Shown: positions 1 through 12,228, numbered from the stretch's first letter. The stretch is 64,000 bases of DNA from Leptoclinus maculatus (GCA_032191485.1 JAVDOI010000012.1:12863640-12927639), one strand, 5' to 3'. The notes: generated from the sequence alone by a model not told the origin. Numbers and translations are program-made.

Positions 1-686
1 CCTGCTGACTAACAAATACCGGTTTCATACAGACAAAGGATGTATCATAGTGAGGTGGGTGGTAAGTAGGTGCAGATCAATGCCACGTCAGAACTGACCT
101 TTATACTTGGTTATACTGGTCGAAGCATTTAAAGTAAAACAAATTCTGCATAAAACTAACTGGTGCATGTATTTCACTGTGGGAAAGGCTGCGAATACTA
201 AAGATTTTGTTTATACTCGCACTTGGTGACGTAGCGCGAGCCTCCGCAGACGGCGTGCAAGCCCCGAGCATATACGGTGGCGTTTATACTGTGTATATAT
301 ATTGTGTATAAACACTGCCGAGGAAGGATTGTAATTATCTGTAAACTCATACCACATATTTATGGACTACCTTATTGCAATTGTACAAGCCTTGTAAAGA
401 CGGAAGTCAAGAATTACATGCAGGAAACAAAGGTTGAATATCCTGTAAACAATTTGATTTGTCCGGCAAAATGAAGATATTTAAGACCACTTGTATCCTA
501 AACATTGAAAAGCGTATTGGCCTTCTTTGTATAATCCCAAGACAAGTTCAGAGGTGCACAAGCAAGCACTACTGTCAATGCCGACTCCTGTCATGACTGA
601 CCAGCATGACTGCAGCACAGACTAATTGTCCACAGAACTGAAAGTGGAATCTTCTTTTTAAGAAAAGACAGTGAGTTTGTACTCAC
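1..686. other. ccdc50 intron; no exon seen
   Basis: No further ccdc50 exon is recognisable. A GC-rich patch at about 205-300 is bracketed by TTTATACT motifs and may be an old repeat copy. The rest is AT-rich. Confidence 0.5.
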
Positions 687-777
687 CTCATCTCCCTGCT
701 CCCTCCTCCGGGCCTCCTCAGCACAATGCTGGATCTCCTCCTGAATTACACGGGCATACTCAAAGTCCTCCATCTCT
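687..777 (-). CDS. ccdc50: ccdc50 coding exon 4
   Basis: 91 nt between acceptor ctgtag and donor gtgagtac. It codes EMEDFEYARVIQEEIQ then HCAEEARRREQGDE, the end of the Glu/Arg-rich helix. Later exons are off the window. Confidence 0.92.
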
Positions 778-3700
778 CTACAGTCAGGGAAGAAAAAAAA
801 AAAGACTTCTCACACTTGTGACATATGTGATAAAACTACAAACACATCACTCAACAATGTCAATAAGAATATAAATCTGCATAGTAGATCTATACAGAGC
901 GGGGTCAGGGTACATGCAGGACATGAGAACACTGATACGTGAATAGTGCAGCAGTGTTACAGTGCTTTTTGGGGGAGCAGGGGTCACCTACAGTTGTCTG
1001 GAGGCCTGTCTGAGGAGGGTGCTCTGCTGGGCCTGCTCCTCTTCCTCCTCATCCTGCAGCATTTTTGCTACACGGATGTCGTTCTGCACTAGCTGGTTCT
1101 TCTGGATGTTGGTTGTATAGTATTGCTCGACTATAAGGGCAAAACGGAGAAGAATGGCACAAGGTAGGACAGTCTGAATGTGTGGCAATGAAAGACCACG
1201 TGTGATCAAAAAGTGTACACACACACACGCACGCACGCACGCACGCACGATCCTTTACTCAAGTATCTTTTATTGTAAATCTGTAATTTGGGCTATATTA
1301 ATAGCTGATAAGTATAATAATTAGGTAAATTCCTTAACAGGATAACTAAAGATGAAGCCACACAACACAGAAAGTAGTGCTTCACTAAGACTAGACTAGA
1401 GAGCAGCCCCCATAATACAAATGACTACACATTTTTGTAGTGTGCAGCTGTGCTGCTGCCACATTCTACTTACTCTCCTGTTCCTGCAGGTTGTGTGCCA
1501 GCGCTCCATCCTCCAGCACAGCAAAACACTGGCACACTGAAACAACAGAGGGAAGCAACGCTTCAGCATCATGCAAAAAGGTTACAAATGGAGATGTTCC
1601 GATACCATTTTTCCTTCCCGACACCGACACGTGAACTTGTGTATCGGCCGATACCAAGTACCAATCCAAGTGCATCAAAAACTATTTTAACTAATTTACT
1701 ATGAACTAAGATTCTATAAAAATAACCAGTAGAATCTGCGCCGCACTGGGCCTTTAGAGATGTTTCTGGTGGAGCGGCATGTTGGCCCACCGAGTCCCGT
1801 TAATCTTTAGATTTTAAATCCTGAATTACAAACCAGCTTTATAAACCAGTTTGCAGTCTCTTTATTTAAGTTACTGACACTCTCCGTTCTCCACGTGCTT
1901 GCTCACCAAAACTACATCCGACATAAGATCAGTTAATAGGCCCACATAATCTCTGATACCCGATCCCACTTCTAGTTACAAAGTGTTCAAACAGGACTGG
2001 AGTACGGATACAAGTGTGAATGAAGTAAGCAGTTCTCTCAGCTTGAGGATCACTAAAACAACAGAACATGAATGGCCCTACTTGCTCCATCCAGAACCAC
2101 TGTTGGCTGTTTTTTTGACAGACAAAGGGTGGAGGAGTAAAACCATTTACCACTCTGGCGTGAATTACCTGTTAAATATATAAAAGGCCCTCATAAATCC
2201 TCATCATAACAGGGTGCTAGTGTTCCAGAGGAACACCCAAGTGGCCACAATGTTTACTTTCCTCCCAAACTTACTTGGTTTAGCAGTGACAGAGGAACAG
2301 GTCCACCTCATTCTAACGAAAGCATTAATGTGACCAGAGAGACTTTCTCCATTTGGGTGTCACAGTGTGATTTGTTTTTTAACTTGTGGTTGCAATGATC
2401 TTAAGGAGGAAGGTACACGTTTTTCATTCACTATGACTAGCAAATTAAGATGCAAAGTTTAGGAACTACCACCTGCAACCATTTCTACTGTGAAGCCATG
2501 TGCAGATGGTACAGAAGTATGCTGAGTGACATCTGTAAGGTTGTGGTAAATCCCAAGGCTTTAGCTAAGAGCTCTCTAGTCTGTACACCAACTCTGTCTG
2601 CTTCTCCACATCGAGCCACTCTGTGGCAAAGCACATGATCCCACAGTCTCACCAGCTGCTGCTGGATATGGTAATAACATATCGGTTTCATGTCACTAAC
2701 GCCAGCTTAAGTCTAGCCTCGTCCTGTTTTGTCAGAAAGCTGACAAAAGACCTTGAGACCTAGATATAGACACAAGAACAACTATGCAAAGAAAATGTTC
2801 CCAAGCGTGTGAAGTCAAAAGGGATAGAGAGACAGTTGATTGCTGTGTTTTGACCGGAGTTCATTTTAAGACTCCAATAATAATGTGGTGAATGCCCACA
2901 GTTCTGCGTGACTCTTTGGTCTGTACATCGGGTGTAATAGCTTGAGCATCTGTGGACTGTTATTCTCCTCTATAGCCATGCCGAGTGTTTACAGGAGTCC
3001 TAAATGAACCTCGATAGCGTCTATGTGCTGAGGCCCACGGGTGTGTTTAAAGTCTGTCAAACAAATTCAAAAAGTACTCCGGAGAAAATAAACGCAGACA
3101 GTCAGCAGCAGCAGCGCAGCAGCAGCCCAGCTGTTTTCTCCACTGCCTCCATATTTGCAGACACACAGCTCACTGTGAGCAGAAACAAAACTGCTTCGCT
3201 GTGTCACAGATTTTCATCGGGGAACCTAGAATGGCCATCTATTCAATAATGCTTTCAAATGCCAGGAGAAGGACAGAGAACAGTGTTTAATGATGAGATT
3301 TAGCTCACAGAGGGAAAAGACTTTTCTTCGGTACCAGTCGCCCCCCTGTAGGGGGGGCTCTCGGGCCCAAAAGGGGCCCAACTGTAGCAGTTGAGGTGCC
3401 AATAGGATCCGGTATCTGGTATACTGTGCGTGTAAACCTGGCTGTCACTGTAAGGGAGATGTCAAAGCGAAGACATTTATTCTCACTTTGTTTGCTCAGG
3501 GTGCTTGTGCTTGTTTATCTCTTCAGAAGAAGTACAAATAAAAAGAAAGTGAATGAACAGCTGACAAGAAAAGATCTTAGAAGTTTACTGACTAGCTGTA
3601 GATTAGCTGGATGGTGTCATGGATGACGGGAACGAATGGGATACATTGTAAGAGTGACATCGAGCCTACAGCCTATGCAATGTTCAATTTAAACCTTATA

Positions 3701-6582
3701 GAACTGCTTCTGAGTTAATTTAACAAGTCAAAACTGAGGAGAGCTCCTCTTTGTCCAGTTCTGTAAATAGGGAAATGAGAAAAAAAAAAAAAAAAAAAGT
3801 GCTTCTGAAACATTCTTGTGGTAAGATTAAGTCAAACTCTATTCTCGAAATCCTAAAAAAAAAAAAAACGGAAAAAGAAAACAACGTTCTTGGTGAGAAT
3901 AACTCTCGGGGTATGTTTTAGTCTGCAGGGGCCCAGCAGTCAAAGTTCATAGGAATCACCCAGAGAGCTAAGCCCTCTGAAGGGTCTGTTTACACCAGAG
4001 ATGACCACATAATACTACACTGTGAGTTAACCCATACCAAGACAGACACGCATTACCACTTACACCTGTCGTGGAGCTTAAGAGACTATCCGCTAAATGG
4101 CTCTCCAACCTGCCCATATGTGTCCAGTCTGTCAATGAGGAGGAGCCATTAAGTCAAACGCTTGGTTGTAATCCAACAGGATAAACTGTGTTCAAAACAC
4201 TCAGAACGAAAGAAAGTAGGGAAAGATGGAGGAGAATGTCTTGTCTGTGTATGCACACAGATGAGGGTGTGTCTGCATTGCGGGTTAACTTGATTTTCCA
4301 GCCTCCTTGTCACATTGCCCTCCGATGGGAGGGACAAGGAGACTGTGTTATTACGACTGCTAAACAGGTTTTGATGGACAGGGTGTGCAGTGAGAGTCCT
4401 GTTCGAGTGCGTTTTCAAAAATCTCCTTCTCCTATATAAGCTTCTTTATAAAGGGAACTGAAAGGACCCTGCTCGGCCATGTCAGTTTCCTAAGAGGATA
4501 GTAGATCAAGGATCCAGCAGACAACAGCAATTGGCTGTGGCATTTGAACACCAGAGGCTAAGATCCACTGAGGGGTAAGAATGTCTAAGAACGTAGGCTT
4601 TAAGATTTTAAAATATATCCAGCAACCCACTGCATTACCCAGTATATTCCCCAAGAATGTGGGCAGACCGTCTCTGCAGTAATGCTGTGGGAGAAGGGGA
4701 TATTATTATTATGAGCAGGAAACCACGGCCTGCATGACCTCAAAGCCTAAACAGTCAAAACAAAGGAATTATTTCATATTTTTAATGCCTCTTGTCCCCT
4801 TCAAATATTCCATGGTCGTCCAAAATAGAAAAATTAAATGTAAGGCTATTTTCTTCATTTTTTGCTGATGTAACTAAATCTCATTGGTGAATCCAAGCTC
4901 TTTGTATTCAAGCAGAACTCCAACCCACATTAGAGAACTGACAACCAATCATCTAAAATAAAAATTCATGCAGATTATCTCAGGCATCCAGCTTGAGGGG
5001 AACAGCCGCTCAAACACTGACAAAGATATTTCTCTTTAATCTTCGCAGCTACTCGGATAGCAGCACTGGCAAGTGGCTGCCAAACAAAGAAAGCGGCGAA
5101 AGGAGAAAATGACAAGGAGGGTTCTATTTTCAGCCAAAATCCTCCACCCACCCACCCACCAACCTCTCTCTCTCTCTCTCTCTCTCTCTCATCTGCTCGC
5201 CACTTTTTGCACAAAATTTCACCAATAAGTGTCCATCCAACAACTCTCTGTGCAGAGTAATAAACAAGGCGAACTGGGTGAAACTCATGGAGAACAAAGA
5301 GAGGTGAGGAGGGGTAATGGGACTCTGGGTCAGTTGGTGAGAGTGAAATTAGGAACGGGGGGGTGGGGGAATTCCTCTGAGAGCTGCATTCCCTCTGCAC
5401 ATCAGGCTATATCTGGAGCAGCCAGAGAAGGGACAAAACAGGAACTGATAAGGGGGGGGGGCAGCGAAAACGAAGAAAGTTGACTTGGCCGAGTCTCTCG
5501 GATCGAGAGGAAAAGTGAAGGAGAAGTGAGACACGGGAACTACGGCTCATGGGGAAATTGAAGCATAAACACCCACAATGGAAGGCCAAGTAAACAACCC
5601 CAGTGCCACAGAGAGGGACAACGGCACAGTTTGACAAAAATGACACGGACCAGACATCTGATTTACATGCTGCCATTGTCTCAATGAGCGGTTTATTGCT
5701 GCCGTTACTGGCTTTGTTTGCGCGCTGGCCCCTGCTCGATTAAGCATAAAAATGCAAAGCTGCACAGTGTGCCCTTTGTGTATGGAAACAAGAGTGGAGT
5801 GAATTATCTCCTTGGATAAAAGACACGCAGACCTATTTCTAGCTCATTCATTAGTGTGGACACGCCAAAGACAGAGTCAACGGTCGACAATCAGGCCACA
5901 GCTTCGACATTCCTTACCTGTGACTGTTTTCAGACTTACACGCAAACAGAAAAAAACAATTTAGTTCATAGGAGCTGCTTTGCCGTGACCATGACAAATT
6001 CTGTTTCTGTGCATGTGAAATAACATTTCCAAAAATCTCATCCCTTATCTGCACCCAGCACACCAGACCCGTCTATGATGAGATCCATCTCTGCTGCATG
6101 CAGTCAAAACATATCGCAAGCAACTTCTCATCTAAGACGGAGAGCTGGAGTAGTGATACCACAGAAATCAAGAAGTACAGAAGATAAGCTACCATTTGGT
6201 GCCAAGGCCAGTTATTCATAGCGCAAAAAAAAACAACAACAATAGGATGTTGTCATATGTCTCAATCTCTCTAAAGCATGCAGCAGACAAGTATGTCCTT
6301 CGTATATTAGCTGTGCTGAAGATTCCATGAATCAAATGCTTTATCCCTACTGGCTCCAGATCTGCAGTTCAGTAGCTGACCCTGACCTCTGGTCTCCCTG
6401 AGGGGGGGCTAAACAAAAACAACTTTCCTCCAAGACAGACCATGAACCATTGTGCACAACCACTATTCAATACTCAAAGTTTCTATACAGTATATGCCAG
6501 AGCTGGGTCAGTGTGGAAGTACGATCTTACCTTCTTGTACACGTGGAAGGTTGGACTGGTCAATTTCCAGCTCTGCCATCAT
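687..6582 (-). CDS. ccdc50: CCDC50 (coiled-coil domain containing 50, Ymer), 5' part, partial
   Basis: Four exons on the minus strand (6582-6531, 1536-1474, 1130-992, 777-687) join to 345 nt, or 115 codons, in one frame with GT-AG sites at each junction. The protein starts MMAELEIDQSNLPRVQE and continues with VCQCFAVLEDGALAHNLQEQ, then KNQLVQNDIRVAKMLQDEE, then VIQEEIQHCAEEARRREQ. This follows human CCDC50 block by block (IDQS-LP-V-E-VC, FAVLED, LAH-LQEQE, VAK-LQ-EE, IQEE). CCDC50 is a cytosolic ubiquitin-binding phosphoprotein that modulates EGFR turnover and NF-kB signalling; the charged coiled coil is its N-terminal half. The last exon ends at GAG before gtgagt, so the C-terminal exons lie left of position 1. 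The gene is divergent from uts2. Two adjacent ATGs are possible starts (6582-6580 and 6579-6577); the second has the better context (A at -3, G at +4). A paralogous member of the family cannot be excluded. Confidence 0.93.
992..1130 (-). CDS. ccdc50: ccdc50 coding exon 3
   Basis: 139 nt between acceptor cccttatag and donor gtaggtga. It codes the coiled-coil block from IEQYYTTNIQKNQLVQ through VAKMLQDEEEEEQ to RQASRQL. It is entered with one base and left with two bases of a split codon, and both fit the neighbouring exons. Confidence 0.93.
1217..1249. repeat. (AC)n/(GCAC)n microsatellite
   Basis: AC units followed by five GCAC units, in the intron just upstream of ccdc50 exon 3. Confidence 0.9.
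1474..1536 (-). CDS. ccdc50: ccdc50 coding exon 2
   Basis: 63 nt. The acceptor is gttgtttcag just above 1536; the donor is gtaagtag. It codes VCQCFAVLEDGALAHNLQEQ then E. The nearer acceptor (gtgccag, exon end 1528) would break the frame with exon 1, so the upstream one was chosen. Confidence 0.9.
3340..3379. repeat. Two adjacent GC-rich inverted repeats
   Basis: GCCCCCC pairs with GGGGGGC across a 5-nt loop (3340-3358). It is followed by GGGCCC-AAAAG-GGGCCC (3363-3379). Both can form stable hairpins. Confidence 0.6.
5164..5190. repeat. (CT)n microsatellite
   Basis: Thirteen CT dinucleotides after a CCCA-rich stretch. Confidence 0.9.
6531..6582 (-). CDS. ccdc50: ccdc50 coding exon 1
   Basis: Codes MMAELEIDQSNLPRVQE plus the first base of the next codon, then the donor gtaagatcg. 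It matches the human start (MAE..IDQS.LP.V.E). The short first coding exon has its 5' UTR either contiguous or spliced from a leader near 7,024. Confidence 0.9.
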
Positions 6583-7023
6583 TGTCCCTGGTTTGTCACA
6601 GCCTCATGGTGACACAGAAGACCCTGACGCCAGATAGGGAACTTTGTTATTATCTGGCTAAGTGAAATGGGACTTCAATTAAAGGCAAGGTACACACCAG
6701 AGGGAAAGACACCTCTAAGCTAACTACACAGAGAGGCATTTGGTGAACATTAGTGTCTTTAAGTTAAACACATAACTGGTTTATCTCAGTGATGTTAATG
6801 CAAAAGACAGTCAGCTAATTACTAACAAACTCAGCATACAGTCTTTACTGACAGCAACTAAGCTAACACGAGCAGTGCTGCTGTCAACAACAACATTCAG
6901 CTAACTATAGGTTAAAACATGAACAGTAAGTTAAAACATTAACGTTATCTGCATTGCAGTAGGCCACTTGTTGTCGAATAATAACCAGACTAACATTGTA
7001 AGAGTCGATGTTTCATAACCTAC

Positions 7024-7480
7024 CTGTTCCCAGCACGCTGCCCACACAGGCTCCAGTGTTTTGGCTGCACACGCAGCCTATTCAACAAGTACCAAACAAT
7101 TGAGCCAAAGTGTCAACTTTGTCCGCTCCGTCGCACTTTCCCTCTCCCTCCCTTCCTCTCTTCTTTCTGTGTCTCTACAATGTATCCAAAATGTCACGAA
7201 CGTGCTTGGCCGTTTATAGCGCCTGTGCTTATGTGGTGTGCGATTTACAGACGGAACGGACGGCGGTTGTCGACTGAATGAAACAAAGCCCCGGACGTCG
7301 AGTCGTGATGGGAAGCAAGGGTGGACAAACTTAACCCACAACAGGCTGTCGCTCCGGCTGCTTCTCCGCAGCTCCTGTTCGGCAGCAGTGGGGGCGTTTA
7401 ACGGCTGCTGCCTTCAGGTGCTCCTTCAAACTCAGACTTATCCACACCAGTCACGGTGCGCGCGATAGCAGAAATGACAG
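7024..7480 (-). promoter_or_regulatory. Probable ccdc50 promoter and 5' UTR leader exon
   Basis: The rise in CpG between about 7,090 and 7,480 lies upstream of the ccdc50 start. A good minus-strand donor (GGGAACAG then gtaggttatg) at 7024-7022 has no ATG upstream of it, which is what a non-coding leader exon would show. The transcription start cannot be placed from sequence alone. Confidence 0.45.
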
Positions 7481-10440
7481 CTGGCGTTCTTTTTCTTTTT
7501 CTTTTCTTTAACCGTCTTGGCACGGAGATGGAACAATGTAGAGATAAATCCGGTAATCGTTGTTAAAGACTAGCCGACTCAGGTCAAAGGGTTAGATTAC
7601 GGATTAAGCATCGTAAAGAAAGGCCCCACTGTCCGGCAACACAACAGTAGACTTTCACCTTCACTTAGTGAAACCCATTCTACATTAGCTTTAGACCGAC
7701 AACATGCATACAAGTCCAATATCATACAAGTCAACCTGAAGCCACTTTCGTGTGTGCTCACTGAAGTGCAATATTTCGAACAGGTATTGAAGGCAACTTT
7801 TAACCAGCCGATTGTTCTAATGACAAGTTCTTCTGGCGTTTTCAAAGCAGAAGTGTGTCTGCATTTTATTATTGTAATTCACTAAAGATAAATTAAAAAG
7901 CAAAATATTATTGCGGAGGAAACTGCTTGGTACGGCAAAGTAACCATTTTGGCAACTAAAAGTGTTAATTTTCCTCCAGTGTGCATCTAAATCTTCTAGA
8001 TGGGGAGTGAAATAACTGATTTAATCAGCTAGGGAGGAAACTATCCTGTAAAGTAGAATGCATATGTCAAGAATAATACCAAAAGTCCCATTTCCGAGGA
8101 AGATGATATGCTTCTTTTAAAAAAGTGAATGTAAAAAAAGTAGGCTATTTAGGTTTTGAAGGCTACATGGTTTGTGATTCAATTTGCACTTTGTCAATTT
8201 GACATTCTTTGAATAATCTTAAAATGAGTAAGGAAAAAAAGACTAATGTCTAGGAAGATATTTTCACCTTCGAGCTACTCTCAAAAGGTTAGAATGGAGG
8301 CTAACTTGCTGAAGATCTATATAGACCTATATTCTATCAACTATCGTATGTGGTTTTATAGACGTAATGTTGCCCTCTGCTGGCTGAACATACGTCATTC
8401 AGATTTCCAGTAAACCGAAGTCATAAAAACCTGTCAGGTCACATAGCTTGGACTATTACGGCTGTTTGATGGGACATGTGGCTTCCGGAGCTATGACCTT
8501 CAGCAGATTTGAAACTGTCTATAAATCAGGTATTTTCAGTAATAATGTGTGAATGTGAAATCAAAGGGGAAAAAAACGAATCGCATCTGAGTCATGTCTG
8601 GTGTACCTATATATGGGGACATTTCAGTAATGAAGCAAATTATATTTTTCATAAATGGAACCATCAAATTCAGCTTTTACTAGATGTACAAAAGGTACTT
8701 CACAAAATTCAGAGGAAGATATTTCTGTTTTTACTTTAATGAGTATATTATTGAGCTGTAGATCATTTTTTCTTCTTCTGCTAAAACAAACGATACACTC
8801 AGAACACAGAACACATTGCATGGCGTTTTGAAACCACCCACCGGGTGAGATAATGCAGACCAAGCACCATTTTGGCCATAACCAAACAACAATTCATATG
8901 CAGCAGCATTCTAAACTCTAAAAGAGACAGTTTGTCATATTTTGCACTACTTTTGCTACATTTACTATTTTACTGCAAATACTTGTTCTCATTCATATCT
9001 AACATTCTGAAAGCAGGGCTTTATTTGTAATGACATATTTTTCAATTGAGATATTTCTATACCGAGACTTATTTTTAGTAAAGTAACTCATTTATTTGTT
9101 ACTTCAGGGAAAGTATTCAAATATATAAGTGTTTCCATGGGAATTCTTAACAAATACATGCAGAGTTAAGTTTAGCCTCTAAACTTTGTTTACAGTGAAT
9201 GGTCAAGATGTCAACAACAATTCTCTCTTTGTAAAACCATTACTGATGCAGCTTTTTGATCTGTTGCAGCTACTCTTAGAATTCAATTATTAAGTCCACT
9301 CTGCTCTGTTCACACTGATCCACATTATATCGTATGAATCTCAAGAAAAGTGTCCATTTTGCTTACGAAACACCTGTACCTTGAAGCAATTAAAGATTCC
9401 CCATTCAAATTGTAAAAGAGGAGCCCATATATAGCAAGATGAACCCCAAGCATGGGGGAGACTACATTTAGTTTAGAGGCTGGAATAAACAGCGGGGCCT
9501 TGACTAATACAGAATATAAATCGTAATAGCTTTTTATGATATAAAACAACACCTAACGGAGTGTCTGGTCTTCTGGCAATAAAACGAAATGTCACTGTCG
9601 CTCCGTCGATCCTCATTATCATACAAGAGACTGAACATTGATGTCACACTTCTAATAAATACACAAATTACAGACAGATGGGCAAAATGTGACGCTGTAA
9701 GTCGCTTTCTCCACCTGTCCCAAGTCGCCATTGACAGGAAATGTTTTCTGACTCTGTCCATCTACGCTGGACGTTCTAATAAAGTTGCGTTTTATTGCAT
9801 GACTCAGAAGAAGTGAAGGCACAAGTTTACCATCTTAACAAGTCCTCTAAATAATATGCATGTATCAATCAGATTCAATGACCCATAGAACATTTTGATC
9901 TTTTAAATTGACTTAAAATGTCAGATGACTTATAGGCTCCAAGGCCTACAACAGTTTAGCATCACTACTGAACCACTCTCTGCAAGTAATTATGCCGTTT
10001 TATTAGGAATTATCACTGCTTTGTATGCAGCTCCAATCGTGGAGCTTTTTTTTTCCTGTGGGCTCTGAGTCAAGAGGATTCAAATGGCCCTCGAGTTTAA
10101 TGAGCTGGTAGCATAAAAGCATTAGTCATTTCGCTGCCCCGTGTCTCCACCTGCTCCCCTATGGGGTGTTGTTGAGAATGACATCTGAAACACCTGCTTC
10201 AATCCCATTTACAAAGACAGTAAAACAGTCAAGCAAGCTGAAGAGCTGGTAAAACATGACTGTGACCTTGAAGCATTGGCCGCGGCACTATAATTCACCT
10301 GTGACTGCCTGTTGATTTATCACAGTTAGAAGGGATGGGACTGTGGATATTGCTGATGGCTGTTTTGGCAAGCGAAAGTGTGTGTCTGCTGCGTGGCATG
10401 CGGGGGTGTGGGTGTGGGGGGGGGGGGGATAGGCAACAGC
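7481..10440. other. Intergenic stretch between ccdc50 and uts2
   Basis: AT-rich with no exon-like segment and no long repeat. One CTCF-like motif lies at 8371-8384. Confidence 0.6.
8371..8384 (-). promoter_or_regulatory. CTCF-like motif
   Basis: TGCCCTCTGCTGGC, read on the minus strand as GCCAGCAGAGGGCA, matches the CTCF core (CCASYAGRKGGC). It sits between two divergent genes. Motif match only. Confidence 0.4.
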
Positions 10441-10446
10441 TGGAAG

Positions 10447-10453
10447 TATATAA
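10447..10453 (+). promoter_or_regulatory. uts2: uts2 TATA box
   Basis: TATATAA lies 94 bp before the uts2 start codon, which predicts transcription from about 10,478 and a 5' UTR of about 60 nt. A G-rich run (about 10,403-10,428) lies just upstream. Confidence 0.7.
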
Positions 10454-10540
10454 CCCATTGGGACCAACAGAGCATGTACAAGTCTTCTTTCCACCTGAGG
10501 ATCACCGTGAGAATCAGAGCAACAACAGTGTCCTGTAGTG

Positions 10541-10646
10541 ATGAAGTGTAACCATCTCCTGTCCTGGGCCTTTTTGCTCGTGGCCTCTGGCCCGCTGCTG
10601 GCCCACCCCATCACAGAATCGGAAGAGATGCCCTATCCGGGACCTG
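10541..10646 (+). CDS. uts2: uts2 exon 1 (signal peptide)
   Basis: ATG to CCTG, then donor gtgagtgg. It codes the hydrophobic signal peptide and the start of the propeptide, ending in phase 1. Confidence 0.95.
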
Positions 10647-11849
10647 GTGAGTGGAAAGTCATATCTCCTATTTAGCTTTTATTCACAGAAATTCACTAAT
10701 TCAGCACCTTGATTAGCATTTATAGTAATAAAACATCATTTGTGAGGATTAATGGCAGTCAAGTCATGTCCTCCGGCGTCGAGGTAATTACTTTAGAGTT
10801 GCAATGTTGGACACTGATTGTTCTGCCTGAGTTCACACACATTAATGGAGGATTTCTCTGCTGTTAGAGAATATATTCAGTTTTCTGTTCAAATAATTCA
10901 AACTTCATCATTCATTTGCTGTATATGTCATGACAAAAGTGAAACGTGTTTACCATTTAGCATGAACTAGACTAATAACCTAAATAAATGTCTAGAAAAT
11001 GTACATTATGTGAACCTTTACCCGTCAGTTGTGCGTTACCAGCTTTCTTTGGTTGTTCTTTTATCCTCAGTATCAGTCGAGGACGGAGGCGCTCTGGATG
11101 ATCTGTCTCTCGCCGAGCAAACCTTCCCATCTCGGGACGGTGCTGGTCTCAGATATTCCACTCTGATATCTGGGGAGTATAACAAAGATGGTAAGAAACA
11201 CACACACACGGCTCATCTTGTATTAAAGGGCTCATACTCAATGCAGACACTTTCATCCAGGAGAAATCACCCAATTTCATTTTTGCAGAAACATTGTGCT
11301 ACAAATTCTAACTGATACACATAATTATACCAGTGTTACCACACATTTCTATGGTTGGATACCAAGCAGCACTGCTGGAGAACCAGGCAGTTGGAGGTAT
11401 TGATAAAGGCCGGGTAGTTGTCGTTGTTGTGATGGAGTAGAGAATAACTGGTGCAGACCTGAAAATTACACAACTAGCAATGAAGTCATCAACAGGGAAA
11501 TGGACGTGTTTCAGCCCTGTGCTTTCCAAAGCGTTTCCAATGCAACAATCTGTCATGAGTTATCTCGAATATCAGAATAAGCTCATGTTTTATTTCCCTC
11601 AGGTGTCAGAACAGGCCTGCTTCCCAGGGGGATGAAAAGAGAGGTGGGTTTTCTACAAATGTTGTGCCTTAAACAGCAAAGAAAAGTAAGCTGTGAATGA
11701 AATGTTTAACCCTGCTACTTTATCCTGTGTTCCAGGTCCTATTGGAGAAACAAAGTCTCCTAAATCCGTTCAGCCGTGTGTTGGGCATCCGGAAACAGTT
11801 CAGGAAGAGAGCAGGGAATTCTGAGTGTTTCTGGAAGTACTGTGTCTAA
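10541..11849 (+). CDS. uts2: Urotensin II precursor (complete, four exons)
   Basis: Exons 10541-10646, 11071-11190, 11603-11643 and 11736-11849 join to 381 nt: 126 residues and TAA. All junctions are GT-AG and phases agree. Residues 1 to about 21 are a signal peptide (MKCNHLLSWAFLLVASGPLL then A, before HPITESEE). A propeptide follows, ending RKQFRKR. Cleavage after KR releases AGNSECFWKYCV, a 12-residue peptide with the disulfide ring C-F-W-K-Y-C. The acidic residue just before the ring marks urotensin II; urotensin-related peptides lack it. The hormone acts on the UTS2R G-protein-coupled receptor and, in fish, is classically made in the caudal neurosecretory system and spinal cord neurons. 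The length is typical of the family. Teleosts have more than one UII gene. The E before the ring recalls zebrafish UII-beta, but paralogue assignment needs a tree. Confidence 0.97.
11071..11190 (+). CDS. uts2: uts2 exon 2 (propeptide)
   Basis: 120 nt between ttttatcctcag and gtaagaaa. It codes VSVEDGGALDDLSLAEQTF then the rest of the spacer to NKDG, with no dibasic site. Confidence 0.93.
11603..11643 (+). CDS. uts2: uts2 exon 3 (propeptide)
   Basis: 41 nt between ttccctcag and gtgggttt. It codes GVRTGLLPRGMKRE. The KR here is a second possible convertase site. Confidence 0.9.
11736..11849 (+). CDS. uts2: uts2 exon 4 (mature hormone)
   Basis: 114 nt after tgtgttccag, ending TAA at 11847-11849. 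It codes the KR site and the mature peptide AGNSECFWKYCV. Confidence 0.97.
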   Translation, partial: VLLEKQSLLNPFSRVLGIRKQFRKRAGNSECFWKYCV

Positions 11850-12228
11850 AACGGTCAACATTATGCTACACAATAGAGACAGGGCTTGCACTAAAACAGA
11901 AATCCCTGTCTTGCACTCACATAAGGACATGCAGACAAAATAAGAAACATCATGCATGCATGTAGCGGTATGTCTGCACATATGTATGCCCAGGTGCATG
12001 TACTCACACATATACACTCACATACGTACATACGCACTGTTAGTGTTTGTTAACAAAAAGAATAATGCCATAGGTATGATTGAGATAAATTGTTTGGGGA
12101 CTTTAAGACGATTTATTGAAATGACTTGTATGTTGTATGTAACTATATTTATGTGCACACATTTGTTAAAAGTCCTTGGTTGTCTGGTATATGACCACAC
12201 GGTCACACAGCACTGTTTGTTGAACAGA

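Larger units (their letters stand above)
1537..6530 (-). other. ccdc50 first coding intron
   Basis: About 5 kb with no coding signal. It holds a 12-bp palindrome TATCGGCCGATA (1642-1653) in a likely old repeat, a pair of GC-rich hairpins (3340-3379), A runs at about 3780-3798 and 3855-3867, a (CT)n run at 5164-5190, and otherwise unique-looking sequence. Confidence 0.6.

Noticed and set aside
1529..1536. Nearer acceptor for ccdc50 exon 2 (exon end at 1528)
   Set aside because: Its phase does not match exon 1; the acceptor ending above 1536 restores E-VC-Q-C-FAVLED as in CCDC50.
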